DNA from: Lachnospiraceae bacterium
GTDB lineage: Bacteria; Bacillota; Clostridia; Lachnospirales; Lachnospiraceae
NCBI GenBank assembly: GCA_900770345.1
Contig: CAAGKF010000168.1
Location: forward strand, 1-9,483
Length of the DNA: 9,483 nucleotides
Direction of reading: 5' to 3'
Shown here: in pieces, positions 1-8,522 of the stretch
Layout of the letters: each line of letters starts with the position of its first letter
Numbering within the stretch: the stretch's first letter is position 1
Program-made: the position numbers and the translations under genes
The notes under the pieces: model-generated
Told to the model about the DNA's origin: nothing
The model's input: the letters and a program-made list of their open reading frames with translations, nothing else
Databases searched by the model: none

Positions 1-2
1 AT

Positions 3-191
3 GCTATGGTCGGTGATGATGTGGCCACAATCTGGACAGTTCATATGAACCAATCAAATGGGCAGATCCAAGGATATTATTGTGCATTTGCTGGACCAGG
101 GCGCACTGATTATAACAAATACCAGAATATAGTACAGACATTATCCAATGGCGGTGATATATCACAATGGCAGCAGGAAGACACACGATGA
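3..191 (+). CDS. C-terminal fragment of a possible pilin-like protein
   Basis: An open frame runs in from the left edge and ends at TGA 189-191, so only about 62 C-terminal residues are visible; the Met codon at 6 is probably internal. The fragment is polar and rich in Asn, Gln, Gly and Tyr, with no membrane segment and no catalytic motif. Its pattern of alternating hydrophobic residues followed by a Gly-Gln-Ile turn (around WTVHMNQSNGQIQGYY) loosely resembles the C-terminal strands of the prepilin that starts 17 bp downstream. Together with the tight spacing, this suggests a pilin or pseudopilin paralogue in the same operon. That assignment is inference from context and weak resemblance. The N terminus, which would carry a class III signal if the idea is right, lies outside the window. 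Confidence 0.4.
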   Translation, partial: AMVGDDVATIWTVHMNQSNGQIQGYYCAFAGPGRTDYNKYQNIVQTLSNGGDISQWQQEDTR

Positions 192-208
192 GAGGCAGGT
201 GATCACGG

Positions 209-772
209 ATGAGACATAAGAATAAGAACGGCTTCACACTGGCGGAACTTCTGATCGTCGTGGCTATCATTGCTGTGCTCGTAGCGATCAGCATTCCGAT
301 CTTCAGTAAGCAGCTGGAGAAGAGCAGGGATGCAACATCGGTGGCTAATTTGCGCTCCGCTTATGCGGAAGCGATGGCTGCAGCAATTGATTACAACGGC
401 ACGGAACTATCTGGTAAACCGAAGACGGTGACATCTAATGGCATCAAGATGGATCTGTATGGCATCAATGGCGTGGTTACTGCAGTTATTGTTCATGGCG
501 TTTATCTTCATAGCAATTCCGCAAATGATTGGAGCGGCATGGCAAGTAACCTGCCTTTCTACGGCATGATATCAACTACGGGGATAAAACCTAGTCAATA
601 TGATTCGAAAAACCACGGGGATTCCGGAAACTACAATGGTTACTATCATGTGGAATTTTACTTACATTCGAACGATCTCAGCGGTAATATCCATTCCGTT
701 TATATAATACAACAAGCATATGATGCAAATGACCATACAAAAAAAATAACTAAGCCGGGCGGTGCGGGATGA
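209..772 (+). CDS. Type IV pilin/pseudopilin-like prepilin (187 aa)
   Basis: This is a small secreted subunit of a type IV pilus or type II secretion-like pseudopilus. The N terminus has a short basic leader (Arg2, His3, Lys4, Lys6) followed by G8|FTLAELL, the class III signal cut and N-methylated by prepilin peptidase. Phe is at mature position +1 and the key Glu at +5 (Glu13). A single hydrophobic helix spans roughly residues 9-30 and would anchor the subunit in the membrane before assembly. The following amphipathic stretch (about 31-60, with Lys and Arg) fits the rest of the alpha-1 helix. The remainder is a polar, Asn/Ser/Tyr-rich globular head that I do not recognise. The start is supported by a GAGGCAGG-like ribosome binding site at about 192-200 and by the position of the signal. 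It follows the upstream fragment by 17 bp, so the two are likely co-transcribed. Whether it is a major or minor pilin cannot be told; its assembly ATPase and peptidase are not in the window. Confidence 0.88.
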   Translation: MRHKNKNGFTLAELLIVVAIIAVLVAISIPIFSKQLEKSRDATSVANLRSAYAEAMAAAIDYNGTELSGKPKTVTSNGIKMDLYGINGVVTAVIVHGVYLHSNSANDWSGMASNLPFYGMISTTGIKPSQYDSKNHGDSGNYNGYYHVEFYLHSNDLSGNIHSVYIIQQAYDANDHTKKITKPGGAG

Positions 773-942
773 ATGCCTGCATCGCTTTTCTGTTTCTTTG
801 TGGCTTCATCGGATTTTTCTTACACCTGTTCATTTTTTCAGAGACCGACGCCTGCAACTCATGGTATACTGATTTTATCGAATTGTTTTTTCAAAACGGG
901 GGGACTTCAAAATGCCAGCCATCTACAAGGTGGCTTGAATAA
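769..942 (+). CDS. Possible small membrane peptide coupled to the prepilin gene (57 aa)
   Basis: The ATG at 769-771 overlaps the prepilin stop as ATGA, the usual arrangement for translational coupling. The frame encodes 57 residues: a strongly hydrophobic stretch (about residues 4-24, starting CIAFLFLCGF) followed by a polar tail with Cys residues, ending at TAA 940-942. This would be a single-span membrane peptide of unknown role, perhaps linked to the pilin locus. Doubts are considerable. No good ribosome binding site lies upstream, the likely promoter of the next gene sits inside it, and the T-rich DNA that encodes the hydrophobic stretch could equally be the tail of a weak terminator (imperfect stem 764-785 followed by a T-rich run). 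A second frame starting at 773 is less coherent and runs into the next gene. Confidence 0.27.
   Translation: MNACIAFLFLCGFIGFFLHLFIFSETDACNSWYTDFIELFFQNGGTSKCQPSTRWLE
841..870 (+). promoter_or_regulatory. Putative extended -10 promoter for the MmeI-like gene
   Basis: TGG followed by TATACT (862-870) is a TGn-extended -10 element with five of six matches to TATAAT. A weak -35 candidate, GAGACC (841-846, three of six matches), lies 18 bp upstream. Extended -10 promoters often work with poor -35 boxes. Transcription would start near 877, giving a leader of about 80 nt before the ATG at 960. In this leader a GGGGGGA run (898-904) sits 7 nt before an 8-codon open frame (912-938, MPAIYKVA), a possible leader peptide of unknown value. 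The promoter would let the restriction gene be expressed independently of the pilin operon. Confidence 0.5.
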
Positions 943-959
943 TATGGGAGATAGCGTAT

Positions 960-3719
960 ATGACGGATGCAGAGCAGAGGGAAGCTGCACACCAGTTTGT
1001 GAATAAATGGCGCGGAAAGGGAAACGAGGATGAGGACGGCAGGTCTTTCTGGATCGATCTGCTCCAGAACGTCCTCGGTATGGAGAATGTGACGGACCGC
1101 GTGGATTTTGAGAAGAAGGTCTATGTTGACGGCAATAAGAAAAGGATCGACGCTTATATTCCGGAAACACGTGTACTGATCGAGCAGAAGAGCCTCGGTA
1201 AAGCGCTGGATCAGAAGATCCATAACTCCGGTGATATTGACCTCACGCCATACGAGCAGGCAAAGCGGTATAACGATAATCTGGCATTCAGCGAAAAGGC
1301 ACGGTGGATCATCACCTGCAATTTTGCTCAGATCTGGATCTATGACATGGATCAGGCAAACACGAAGGACTTTGAGCCGCTGAAGATCGAACTGACGGAT
1401 CTGCAAACGAAGTTTTCACTCCTGAACTTTCTGGTAAAGAAGGACGTCAAGCGGCTGTCCCATGAGATGGAAATTTCCATCAAGGCCGGTGACATCGTCG
1501 GAAAACTCTACGATGCCTTCATCAAGCAGTATAAGGACCCGACCAACGAGCACTCTTTGAAGAGTCTGAACGCGCTCTGTGTCCGGCTCGTGTTCTGCCT
1601 TTATGCAGAGGATGCTGGTATCTTTGGCGAGCGTGCTATGTTCCATGATTATCTGCAGAGCTTCCGGACGGAGCGGATGCGGAATGCCCTGATCGATCTG
1701 TTCCGCGTGCTGGATCAGAAGCCGGAGGACAGGGATCCGTACCTTGAGCCGGAGCTGGCAGCCTTTCCGTATGTCAACGGAGGCCTCTTCTCCGATGAAA
1801 ATATCGAGATCCCGATGTTCACAGATGAGATCCGGGAGCTGCTGCTTGTGGAGGCAAGCGAGAACTTCAACTGGTCGGATATCAGTCCTACCATCTTTGG
1901 TGCAGTGTTCGAGTCTACGCTGAACCCGGAGACGAGGCGCTCCGGCGGCATGCACTATACGTCCGTCGAGAACATTCACAAGGTCATTGATCCGCTGTTC
2001 CTTGACGACCTGAAAGCTGAGCTGGCTGACATCGAAAAGATTCAGGTCAAGAACACAAGAACCCGGAAGCTGCATCAGTTTCAGGACAAACTGGCCTCGT
2101 TAGAATTTTTGGACCCTGCGGCAGGATCTGGAAATTTTTTAACGGAAACTTATCTGAGTTTGCGTCGTCTGGAGAACCGGGTGGTGAGCGATCTCACCGG
2201 TGGACAGATGGTGCTTGGCGACGTGTTGGACCCGATCAAGGTCTCCATTACGCAGTTTCATGGCATCGAGATCAACGACTTTGCCGTGACAGTCGCAAAG
2301 ACAGCCCTCTGGATCGCAGAGAGCCAGATGATGAAGGAGACAGAGGCGATCATCGTCCAGCATCTGGACTTCCTCCCGCTGACGACGAATGCGAATATCG
2401 TGGAGGCAAATGCGCTCCGGATCGACTGGAACGATGTGGTTGATAAGAGCAAGCTGAACTACATCATGGGAAATCCGCCATTTCACGGCTTTACATTCAT
2501 GACTGCAGAGCAGAAGAACGACATGCAGGAAATTTTCCCTGGTGTTAAAAATCTGGACTATGTATGCGGATGGTATAAAAAGGCTTCTGACTATATGAAA
2601 GGGTCAGCAATCGAGACAGCCTTTGTTTCTACGAACTCAATTGTACAAGGCGAAACGGTTGGAAGATTCTGGAAATTTTTGCCAAGTGATATTATTAATT
2701 TTGCTTACAGAACATTTGTTTGGGATAGTGAAGCGTCGCTAAAAGCTCATGTGCATTGCGTAATAATTGGTTTTTCAAAAAATGCGCGGCAGCATAAGTG
2801 GATTTTTGACGCAGGAGAGAAGAAAGAAGCCAGAAATATTAATCGGTATTTACTTGATGGAGACAATATCATTGTTGAAAGTAGAAACACCCCTCTCTGC
2901 AAAGTCCCTAAGATGATTTATGGTAACAAACCAGCGGATGGAGGCAATCTCATTATTGAAGATGAAGATCTTCAAGAGTTTGTAGCTAAAGATCCAAAAT
3001 CAGTGAAATTTATTAAGCCACTGCTTGGATCAGTAGAGTATATAAACAATAAAAAAAGATGGTGCCTGTGGTTAGATGGGGTAGATCCAAAAGAAATACG
3101 TGAATGCCCTATGGTAATGGAAAGAGTTCGAAAGTGCAAAGAGACTAGAGAAAGAAGCATCGCCGCAGGAATAAGAAAATTTGCTGCAACACCCGCTTTG
3201 TTTGCGCAAAGAACTCAACCCGTAGACAAAAACTTCATTATTGTTCCTAGGGTTTCATCTCAAAGAAGACGATATGTACCGATTGGCTTTATTCAAGCTG
3301 GAACGATTGTGAATGACAGGGTACAAATTATCCCAGATGCCAGTGTATATGAATTCGGGGTTTTAATATCAAATATTCACATGGCGTGGATGAGAACTAC
3401 TTGTATGCGATTAAAGAGCGATTATAGTTATTCGAAAGACATTGTATACAACAATTTCCCTTGGCCAACTCCAACCGAAGAGCAGAAGACGAAGATCGAG
3501 CAGACGGCACAGGGCATTTTGGACGCGAGAGCGCTTTACCCCGACAGCTCTCTTGCAGATCTCTATGATCCGCTGACCATGCCTCCGGAACTCCTGAAAG
3601 CACACACGGCAAATGACATCGCAGTGATGAAGGCATACGGATTTTCTACGAAGATGTCGGAAGCAGACTGTGTGGCGGAACTGATGAAGATGTATCAGGC
3701 GCTGACGATGAATAAGTGA
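960..3719 (+). CDS. MmeI-like type IIL restriction-modification enzyme (919 aa)
   Basis: This single-chain defence enzyme would methylate adenine in one strand of its asymmetric target using S-adenosylmethionine, and cut unmodified DNA at a fixed distance from it. Domains in order: a PD-(D/E)XK endonuclease (about 1-165) with D64, E75 and K77 as D-X10-E-Q-K; a helical connector (about 166-325); an N6-adenine methyltransferase (about 326-600) with a motif X-like GGMHYT (329-334), motif I DPAAGSGNF (385-393) and catalytic motif IV NPPF (505-508); a target-recognition domain (about 610-820) with the family-typical PRVSSQRRRYVPIGF and the RLKSDYSYS stretch; and a C-terminal helical domain starting at the conserved NNFPWP. 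The length is essentially that of MmeI. The ATG at 960 is supported by GGGAGA 8 nt upstream and a family-typical N terminus. No separate R, M or S gene is needed. All catalytic residues are present, so it looks active. The recognition sequence cannot be read off by eye. Its recognition part is AT-rich compared with the rest. Confidence 0.93.
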   Translation: MTDAEQREAAHQFVNKWRGKGNEDEDGRSFWIDLLQNVLGMENVTDRVDFEKKVYVDGNKKRIDAYIPETRVLIEQKSLGKALDQKIHNSGDIDLTPYEQAKRYNDNLAFSEKARWIITCNFAQIWIYDMDQANTKDFEPLKIELTDLQTKFSLLNFLVKKDVKRLSHEMEISIKAGDIVGKLYDAFIKQYKDPTNEHSLKSLNALCVRLVFCLYAEDAGIFGERAMFHDYLQSFRTERMRNALIDLFRVLDQKPEDRDPYLEPELAAFPYVNGGLFSDENIEIPMFTDEIRELLLVEASENFNWSDISPTIFGAVFESTLNPETRRSGGMHYTSVENIHKVIDPLFLDDLKAELADIEKIQVKNTRTRKLHQFQDKLASLEFLDPAAGSGNFLTETYLSLRRLENRVVSDLTGGQMVLGDVLDPIKVSITQFHGIEINDFAVTVAKTALWIAESQMMKETEAIIVQHLDFLPLTTNANIVEANALRIDWNDVVDKSKLNYIMGNPPFHGFTFMTAEQKNDMQEIFPGVKNLDYVCGWYKKASDYMKGSAIETAFVSTNSIVQGETVGRFWKFLPSDIINFAYRTFVWDSEASLKAHVHCVIIGFSKNARQHKWIFDAGEKKEARNINRYLLDGDNIIVESRNTPLCKVPKMIYGNKPADGGNLIIEDEDLQEFVAKDPKSVKFIKPLLGSVEYINNKKRWCLWLDGVDPKEIRECPMVMERVRKCKETRERSIAAGIRKFAATPALFAQRTQPVDKNFIIVPRVSSQRRRYVPIGFIQAGTIVNDRVQIIPDASVYEFGVLISNIHMAWMRTTCMRLKSDYSYSKDIVYNNFPWPTPTEEQKTKIEQTAQGILDARALYPDSSLADLYDPLTMPPELLKAHTANDIAVMKAYGFSTKMSEADCVAELMKMYQALTMNK

Positions 3720-3782
3720 GAGCATGGAAAAAGCTTGTTGATTTTTTCGAAGATAAATGCAGTCAGGTAGGATGAGATTCGT

Positions 3783-6700
3783 ATGGATAACACGATAAAA
3801 CCAGATCAGAAACAAAGCCTTCAAACACAATATGGACAATATTTTGATCTGATTGAAGGCGGAGTATGTTTTGTCCTTGCAGATGGAACGGAGCGGGTTG
3901 TTTTTGCAAACGAGAAAGCCGCATCGCTCTATGAATGTGAGGGTGAAGCGTCATTTCTGCAATTCTGCTCTTCCACATACCGCAACATGATGGAAGAGGA
4001 AGATTACAAGTCACTATCCGGGATTGCCAGTGAGCATCCGGAACATTTCCCGCTCTCATTTTATTATCGCACCCGGAAAGGCCATTTTCGGCATGCGGAA
4101 GGAGTCGGTGCGCTGAAAGAAACTTCATTCGGGCGGACATATGTCCTTTTGCTTGCCTCGTCGGAGCAGATCGCAGAAGATTTCAAAACAAAAGAGAAAT
4201 CGGGCGTGCTGGGTATGCATGATTTCTATCAGGCGGCGCTTTTTCAGGCAAAGAAGCGGATGGCGCTCCCGGAGGTTCGTGCGTTCTGCCCGGTCAGTTT
4301 TAATCTGACCAATTTTAAAGAATACAACCGGCAGTATGGCACGCAGCGGGGAGACCTGTGTCTGAGAAAAATTGGCGAAACCATCAAAGAGTGTTTTCCG
4401 GGAGCCTTGGTCGGACACCTGACAGCGGATCGTTTCATCGCGCTTTTGCCATCAGATGATATGGAGGTAAAACTGGAGCGTGTATGCAATGAGGTAAACC
4501 TCTATATCAACGATGCCGGAATTCAACTGAAGGTTGGCATTTACAAGCCCTCTGAGCAGGATACACTGGATGATCTGAGGAATTCCTTTGATTCGGCAAA
4601 AATTGCCTGTGACAGCATCAAGACGGATGGAAACCGCAGCATTGCCATTTATCGGAACTCGATGGGGGAAACCATAGCCAATAAGAGCTATGTTTTGCGG
4701 CACTTTGGCGAAGCTCTCGAAAAGCATTATATCAAGGTGTATTTCCAACCGGTCATCCGGACACTGACGGGAAAGCTGAGCGGCTATGAAGCGCTGGCAC
4801 GCTGGGAGGATCCGGAGAAGGGAATGATTTATCCGAACGTTTTTATCCCGGTGCTTGAAGATTCCCAGCTTATCAATCGACTGGACAGATATGTGCTGGA
4901 ACAGGTCTGCAGGCTGATTCGTGACCGTCTGGACAACGGTCTGCCAGTGGCACCTGTCTCTATGAACCTGTCGGCACATGATTTTGACGCTGCAAATCCG
5001 ATTGATACCCTTGAGAAGACAGTGAAGCGCTATGAGATTCCCAGAACCGCGATACACTTTGAAATTACCGAGCGTGTTATGTTTCAGAACCGTCTGATCA
5101 TGGCAAATATGGTGAATCAGTTCCAGCAGGCCGGCTATCAGGTCTGGATGGACGATTTCGGAAGCGAATACTCGTCGCTGAATTTGCTCCATAACTATCA
5201 TTTTGACGTGATCAAGATTGATATGGGCTTTTTCAGTCATTTCGACACACGAAGCCGGCAGATCATCACATCGGTTGTGACAATGTCTCATATGCTGGGT
5301 GTGCAGACGCTTGCGGAAGGGGTAGAGACAAAAGAACAGGTCTCATTTCTGAAGAAAATCGGCTGCGGGCAGATTCAGGGATACTATTATGGCAAGCCGA
5401 TGCGGTATGACGATACCTTCGCTTTCATGCACAGCAGAAATCTGCGATATGAAACATCAGAGGAAGCTCATCTGATGGCGGCAGCAGAAAGCGTTAATGT
5501 CATTTCGGATTCTCCGACGGCGCTTTTTAGCTTTGATGGTACGAATGCTGCGCTTCTCATTGAAAACGATGCCTACAGGCGGGAGATGAGGACGACCGGG
5601 ACGCAGGGAATGGCGGAAGCCAATGCGAATCTGATGGACAGGGGGTATCCGTTTCGAGGCCGGTTTCAGCAGCTTCTGATGAGGGCGTTTCGTTCAAAGG
5701 CGGTAGAGAAGCTGATCTATGCGGACAATGGGCAGTATATGAAGGTCAGTGTGCGCTGGGTCGCCGGTGATGAGCGCTACTGGGTTGGGGAAGCACATAT
5801 CTGGAATATCAGCAACAATGAGGAACTGCAGCAGGCAAAGACGCTGGACAGCACGTTGCGTGATATCTTCCAGTTCTATGAAGGTTTCTACGTGCTGGAA
5901 CGGGGGAAAAGGGAAGCGACGGTTCTGCGTTCGGGTCATCCGGAACTGAACCAGAAGTCGGTTCCCCGAGAGATCGATTCATTTATCCACTATTTTGCGG
6001 CAAACCTGGTTTATTCCGATGACAGAGAGCGTTTTCTCACGTTTATCAGACCTGAGAATGTGGAAGCGGAAATAAAAAACAGAGGCGGCGCTACGGCAAC
6101 AGAGCTTCTTCGCATCAAAAGCGCGGACGGTACTTATCGATGGAAAGTATTTGAGGCGCTGGTGATCTACAAAAGCGCAACAAAAAACATCCTGCTCTGT
6201 GAGCGGGAGGATATCTGGGAGAGAAAGGGTGATCGGGATACGCTTCTACCGGTGTTCGCCCGGTCGTTCGGAATATCAGATACGGGCAGCATCCGCCCGG
6301 AAACCTATGCGGAAAGCAGCCTTTTCCGTGTGCTGTGTGAAACTTCCCCGTACCTGTTTTACTGGGAAGACCGAGCGGGACGGATTCTTGGTGCAAGCAA
6401 AAGCCTTCAGAAGAAGAAGGGATTCCAGGCTGAGTCCGACTTTTTGGGAAAAACGGAGAAAGAGCTCGGATGTCACTTCGAAACGGATGGAAAGTATCCG
6501 AGCGGCGAAACTACGCAGCATGATAGCGATCAATCAGCCCGAATGGAGGAACTTGCAATTGTCGATGGCAGAATCCAGCACGTAAGCGTTGAACGAAAGC
6601 CGTGGTATCTGGAAAAGGAAGTCGCGGGAACGCTGACTGTGGTAAAAGAACACACAGGGGATACCAGGGATGAAGAGTCACGTCTTGGCCTTACAGATCA

Positions 6701-8492
6701 TGAGACTGGATTTTTAAGCTTCCGGGGAGCGATTGAGGCCGGCCTGATGTTTGCGGAGCACTATCGTACGCAGAAACAGGATTATATCGGGCTTTCGATA
6801 GATGTTCCTGCCTATGCCGAGGCGGTTGAGGACAGCAGGGACAAGGCCAGAGAGATTCTGCAGGGGATCTCCCAGACACTGCATCACACCTTTACGACTG
6901 GTTGGGCTGTTGCAAGAATCGGTGCTTGCTGTTTCCTATGCTTTTGCCAGCGAGAAAAAGCGGAGCAGATCGAGGAGAAGCTGTCTGAGGTGTCCGGAGT
7001 CCTGCCGCAATTATGGAAGCAGTTTGGCATTCGGACCAATCCGCAGCTGATCCATGCCGTCGTGTATGGTTCGGAGGTTTTGAGCCTTGATGAGATGCTT
7101 CAGCTTCTGATCCGCAGGATGAATAACTCGGAAAAGGAGATGTTTGGGGAAAGACCCTATACGGGAGACCGCATCTTTGTCAGACGGGATATACTGGACA
7201 ATCTGCCGGAGAGGGTAGTCATCAGTGATCCGAAAACTTATGAACTTGTGTACCTGAACCGCGCGGCGAGAGAAGATGTTGGGCTTGATCCCGACAGCAG
7301 TCTGGAGGGATGCTATTGCTATCAGGTACTGGAGGGCTTCGATGCGCCATGCAGGGACTGCCCGAATCTTCTGCTTAGAATGGACCGTGCCTTTGCAGCG
7401 TCACAGAAGAATCACAGAACGGGGGAGAATCTGATCGTCCGTTCTTTCCTGACGGCGTGGGATAGACGTGTACTGAAGATTACATTTGCCTTCAATTTGA
7501 ACGAATGCCTTGACACACTGGCAGGGAATTGCGAACAGTTTTATCAGCAGATGCGGGAAAATGATGCAATTTCACGTGGACTGCAGGAGGCAGACCCGGA
7601 CAAGGCAATCGAGAAGATCATGCTGAGCATCGCTGAGTATATGAATCCGGAGCGCTTTCTGATATTTGAGGAGCGGGATGACAATACGGTCAGCGCAACC
7701 TACGAATGGACCGCTCCGGGCATGATTCCACTGAAGGAGGAGTTGCAGAGTATTCCGCAGACAGAACTGCATGCGCTGTATTCAGAATTTGTTTCAAAGC
7801 GGGTGGTTATGGTTCGCGATTTGAAAGCGTTTCAAAAGAAGCATCCGGATTTTATCCTGAGAATTCCTGACATCAAAAGACTTGTGTCCGGACAGCTTCT
7901 GCTTCAGAACCAGTCAGAGGGCTTCACGCTGGTTGTCAATCCATCTGAGGAAAGCTTCCGGAGCGGCAGCGTCATGTATTCAACCCTGACGGATTTCATT
8001 TCGGTGATGATCCGCAACCGGAATAGTATTCGCGAGTTGGAAAAACAGAGCAGAATCGATCAGCTGACGGGTGCCGGCAACCGCAGAGCACTGGAGCAGA
8101 GAATTCGGGATTGGAAGGGAAACGGTGTGCTCGGTGTGATATCGATTGATCTGAACGGGTTGAAAAACACGAACGACACCGAAGGACATCATTACGGGGA
8201 TGTGCTGATCAGTGAGACCGCGCGGATCCTGATGGAATGCGCGGGTGAAGAGTGCGTCTTCCGTACGGGTGGAGACGAGTTTGTGGTCGTGACAGAAGAA
8301 CTTGAGGAACGCGACATCCTACTGCTGGTCCAGAACATGCGGGATAGCGCGAAAGTCAATGGGATCAGTATGGCAATTGGGTATGCATGGACACGTGGGG
8401 AAGTGACCGATTTTGATGCGCTTCTGACAAAGGCAGATTTGAACATGTATCGGGACAAAGGACACAGCTACCGCAGAAGACGGGACGATTGA
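3783..8492 (+). CDS. Large soluble PAS/GGDEF/EAL/GAF cyclic-di-GMP signalling protein (1569 aa)
   Basis: This is a cytoplasmic sensor-effector that could both break down and make c-di-GMP; no membrane segment or signal peptide is seen. Approximate order: PAS-like (20-135); degenerate GGDEF (146-293, TADRF at 214-218 in place of GGDEF); EAL phosphodiesterase (305-553); two PAS-like modules (565-690 and 690-815, the second with a PAC-like RIKSADGTYRW); PAS (846-958); second degenerate GGDEF (967-1116, GACCF at 1047-1051); PAS with a Cys motif (1136-1240); GAF (about 1271-1416); and a C-terminal GGDEF (1423-1569). The EAL domain keeps E336, N395, E427, D457/D458, K478, E512/E515 and Q532, so activity is expected. 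The final GGDEF keeps GGDEF at 1496-1500 and D1456/N1464/D1465, but has AGEE where the RxxD inhibitory site would be. ATG 3783 follows AGGTAGGATGAG (3765-3776). The gene begins 63 bp after the restriction gene, with no clear terminator or promoter between. The sensed ligands are unknown. Confidence 0.92.
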   Translation: MDNTIKPDQKQSLQTQYGQYFDLIEGGVCFVLADGTERVVFANEKAASLYECEGEASFLQFCSSTYRNMMEEEDYKSLSGIASEHPEHFPLSFYYRTRKGHFRHAEGVGALKETSFGRTYVLLLASSEQIAEDFKTKEKSGVLGMHDFYQAALFQAKKRMALPEVRAFCPVSFNLTNFKEYNRQYGTQRGDLCLRKIGETIKECFPGALVGHLTADRFIALLPSDDMEVKLERVCNEVNLYINDAGIQLKVGIYKPSEQDTLDDLRNSFDSAKIACDSIKTDGNRSIAIYRNSMGETIANKSYVLRHFGEALEKHYIKVYFQPVIRTLTGKLSGYEALARWEDPEKGMIYPNVFIPVLEDSQLINRLDRYVLEQVCRLIRDRLDNGLPVAPVSMNLSAHDFDAANPIDTLEKTVKRYEIPRTAIHFEITERVMFQNRLIMANMVNQFQQAGYQVWMDDFGSEYSSLNLLHNYHFDVIKIDMGFFSHFDTRSRQIITSVVTMSHMLGVQTLAEGVETKEQVSFLKKIGCGQIQGYYYGKPMRYDDTFAFMHSRNLRYETSEEAHLMAAAESVNVISDSPTALFSFDGTNAALLIENDAYRREMRTTGTQGMAEANANLMDRGYPFRGRFQQLLMRAFRSKAVEKLIYADNGQYMKVSVRWVAGDERYWVGEAHIWNISNNEELQQAKTLDSTLRDIFQFYEGFYVLERGKREATVLRSGHPELNQKSVPREIDSFIHYFAANLVYSDDRERFLTFIRPENVEAEIKNRGGATATELLRIKSADGTYRWKVFEALVIYKSATKNILLCEREDIWERKGDRDTLLPVFARSFGISDTGSIRPETYAESSLFRVLCETSPYLFYWEDRAGRILGASKSLQKKKGFQAESDFLGKTEKELGCHFETDGKYPSGETTQHDSDQSARMEELAIVDGRIQHVSVERKPWYLEKEVAGTLTVVKEHTGDTRDEESRLGLTDHETGFLSFRGAIEAGLMFAEHYRTQKQDYIGLSIDVPAYAEAVEDSRDKAREILQGISQTLHHTFTTGWAVARIGACCFLCFCQREKAEQIEEKLSEVSGVLPQLWKQFGIRTNPQLIHAVVYGSEVLSLDEMLQLLIRRMNNSEKEMFGERPYTGDRIFVRRDILDNLPERVVISDPKTYELVYLNRAAREDVGLDPDSSLEGCYCYQVLEGFDAPCRDCPNLLLRMDRAFAASQKNHRTGENLIVRSFLTAWDRRVLKITFAFNLNECLDTLAGNCEQFYQQMRENDAISRGLQEADPDKAIEKIMLSIAEYMNPERFLIFEERDDNTVSATYEWTAPGMIPLKEELQSIPQTELHALYSEFVSKRVVMVRDLKAFQKKHPDFILRIPDIKRLVSGQLLLQNQSEGFTLVVNPSEESFRSGSVMYSTLTDFISVMIRNRNSIRELEKQSRIDQLTGAGNRRALEQRIRDWKGNGVLGVISIDLNGLKNTNDTEGHHYGDVLISETARILMECAGEECVFRTGGDEFVVVTEELEERDILLLVQNMRDSAKVNGISMAIGYAWTRGEVTDFDALLTKADLNMYRDKGHSYRRRRDD

Positions 8493-8522
8493 TAAAGCAT
8501 AGCTTCTCTGAAAGATAGGATA

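Noticed and set aside
773..1006. 77-codon + strand open frame after the prepilin
   Set aside because: It overlaps the start of the well-supported restriction gene by 47 bp, has no ribosome binding site, and its composition is incoherent. The frame beginning at 769 is more plausible.
2098..2165. AT-rich patch around methyltransferase motif I as a second recombination block
   Set aside because: G+C is 23/60 at 2101-2160 against 30/60 just before. The patch is too short and the drop too small to separate from chance or motif codon choice.
960..3719. BREX PglX-type or simple methyltransferase assignment
   Set aside because: The N-terminal D-X10-E-X-K nuclease, the C-terminal NNFPWP region and the 919-residue length fit MmeI-like enzymes. 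No BREX genes (pglZ, brxC, brxL) are present.
4452..5291. 279-codon open frame on the - strand
   Set aside because: It lies wholly inside the EAL region of the c-di-GMP gene and has no family motifs; it is a shadow of that gene. The other - strand frames are rejected for the same reason.
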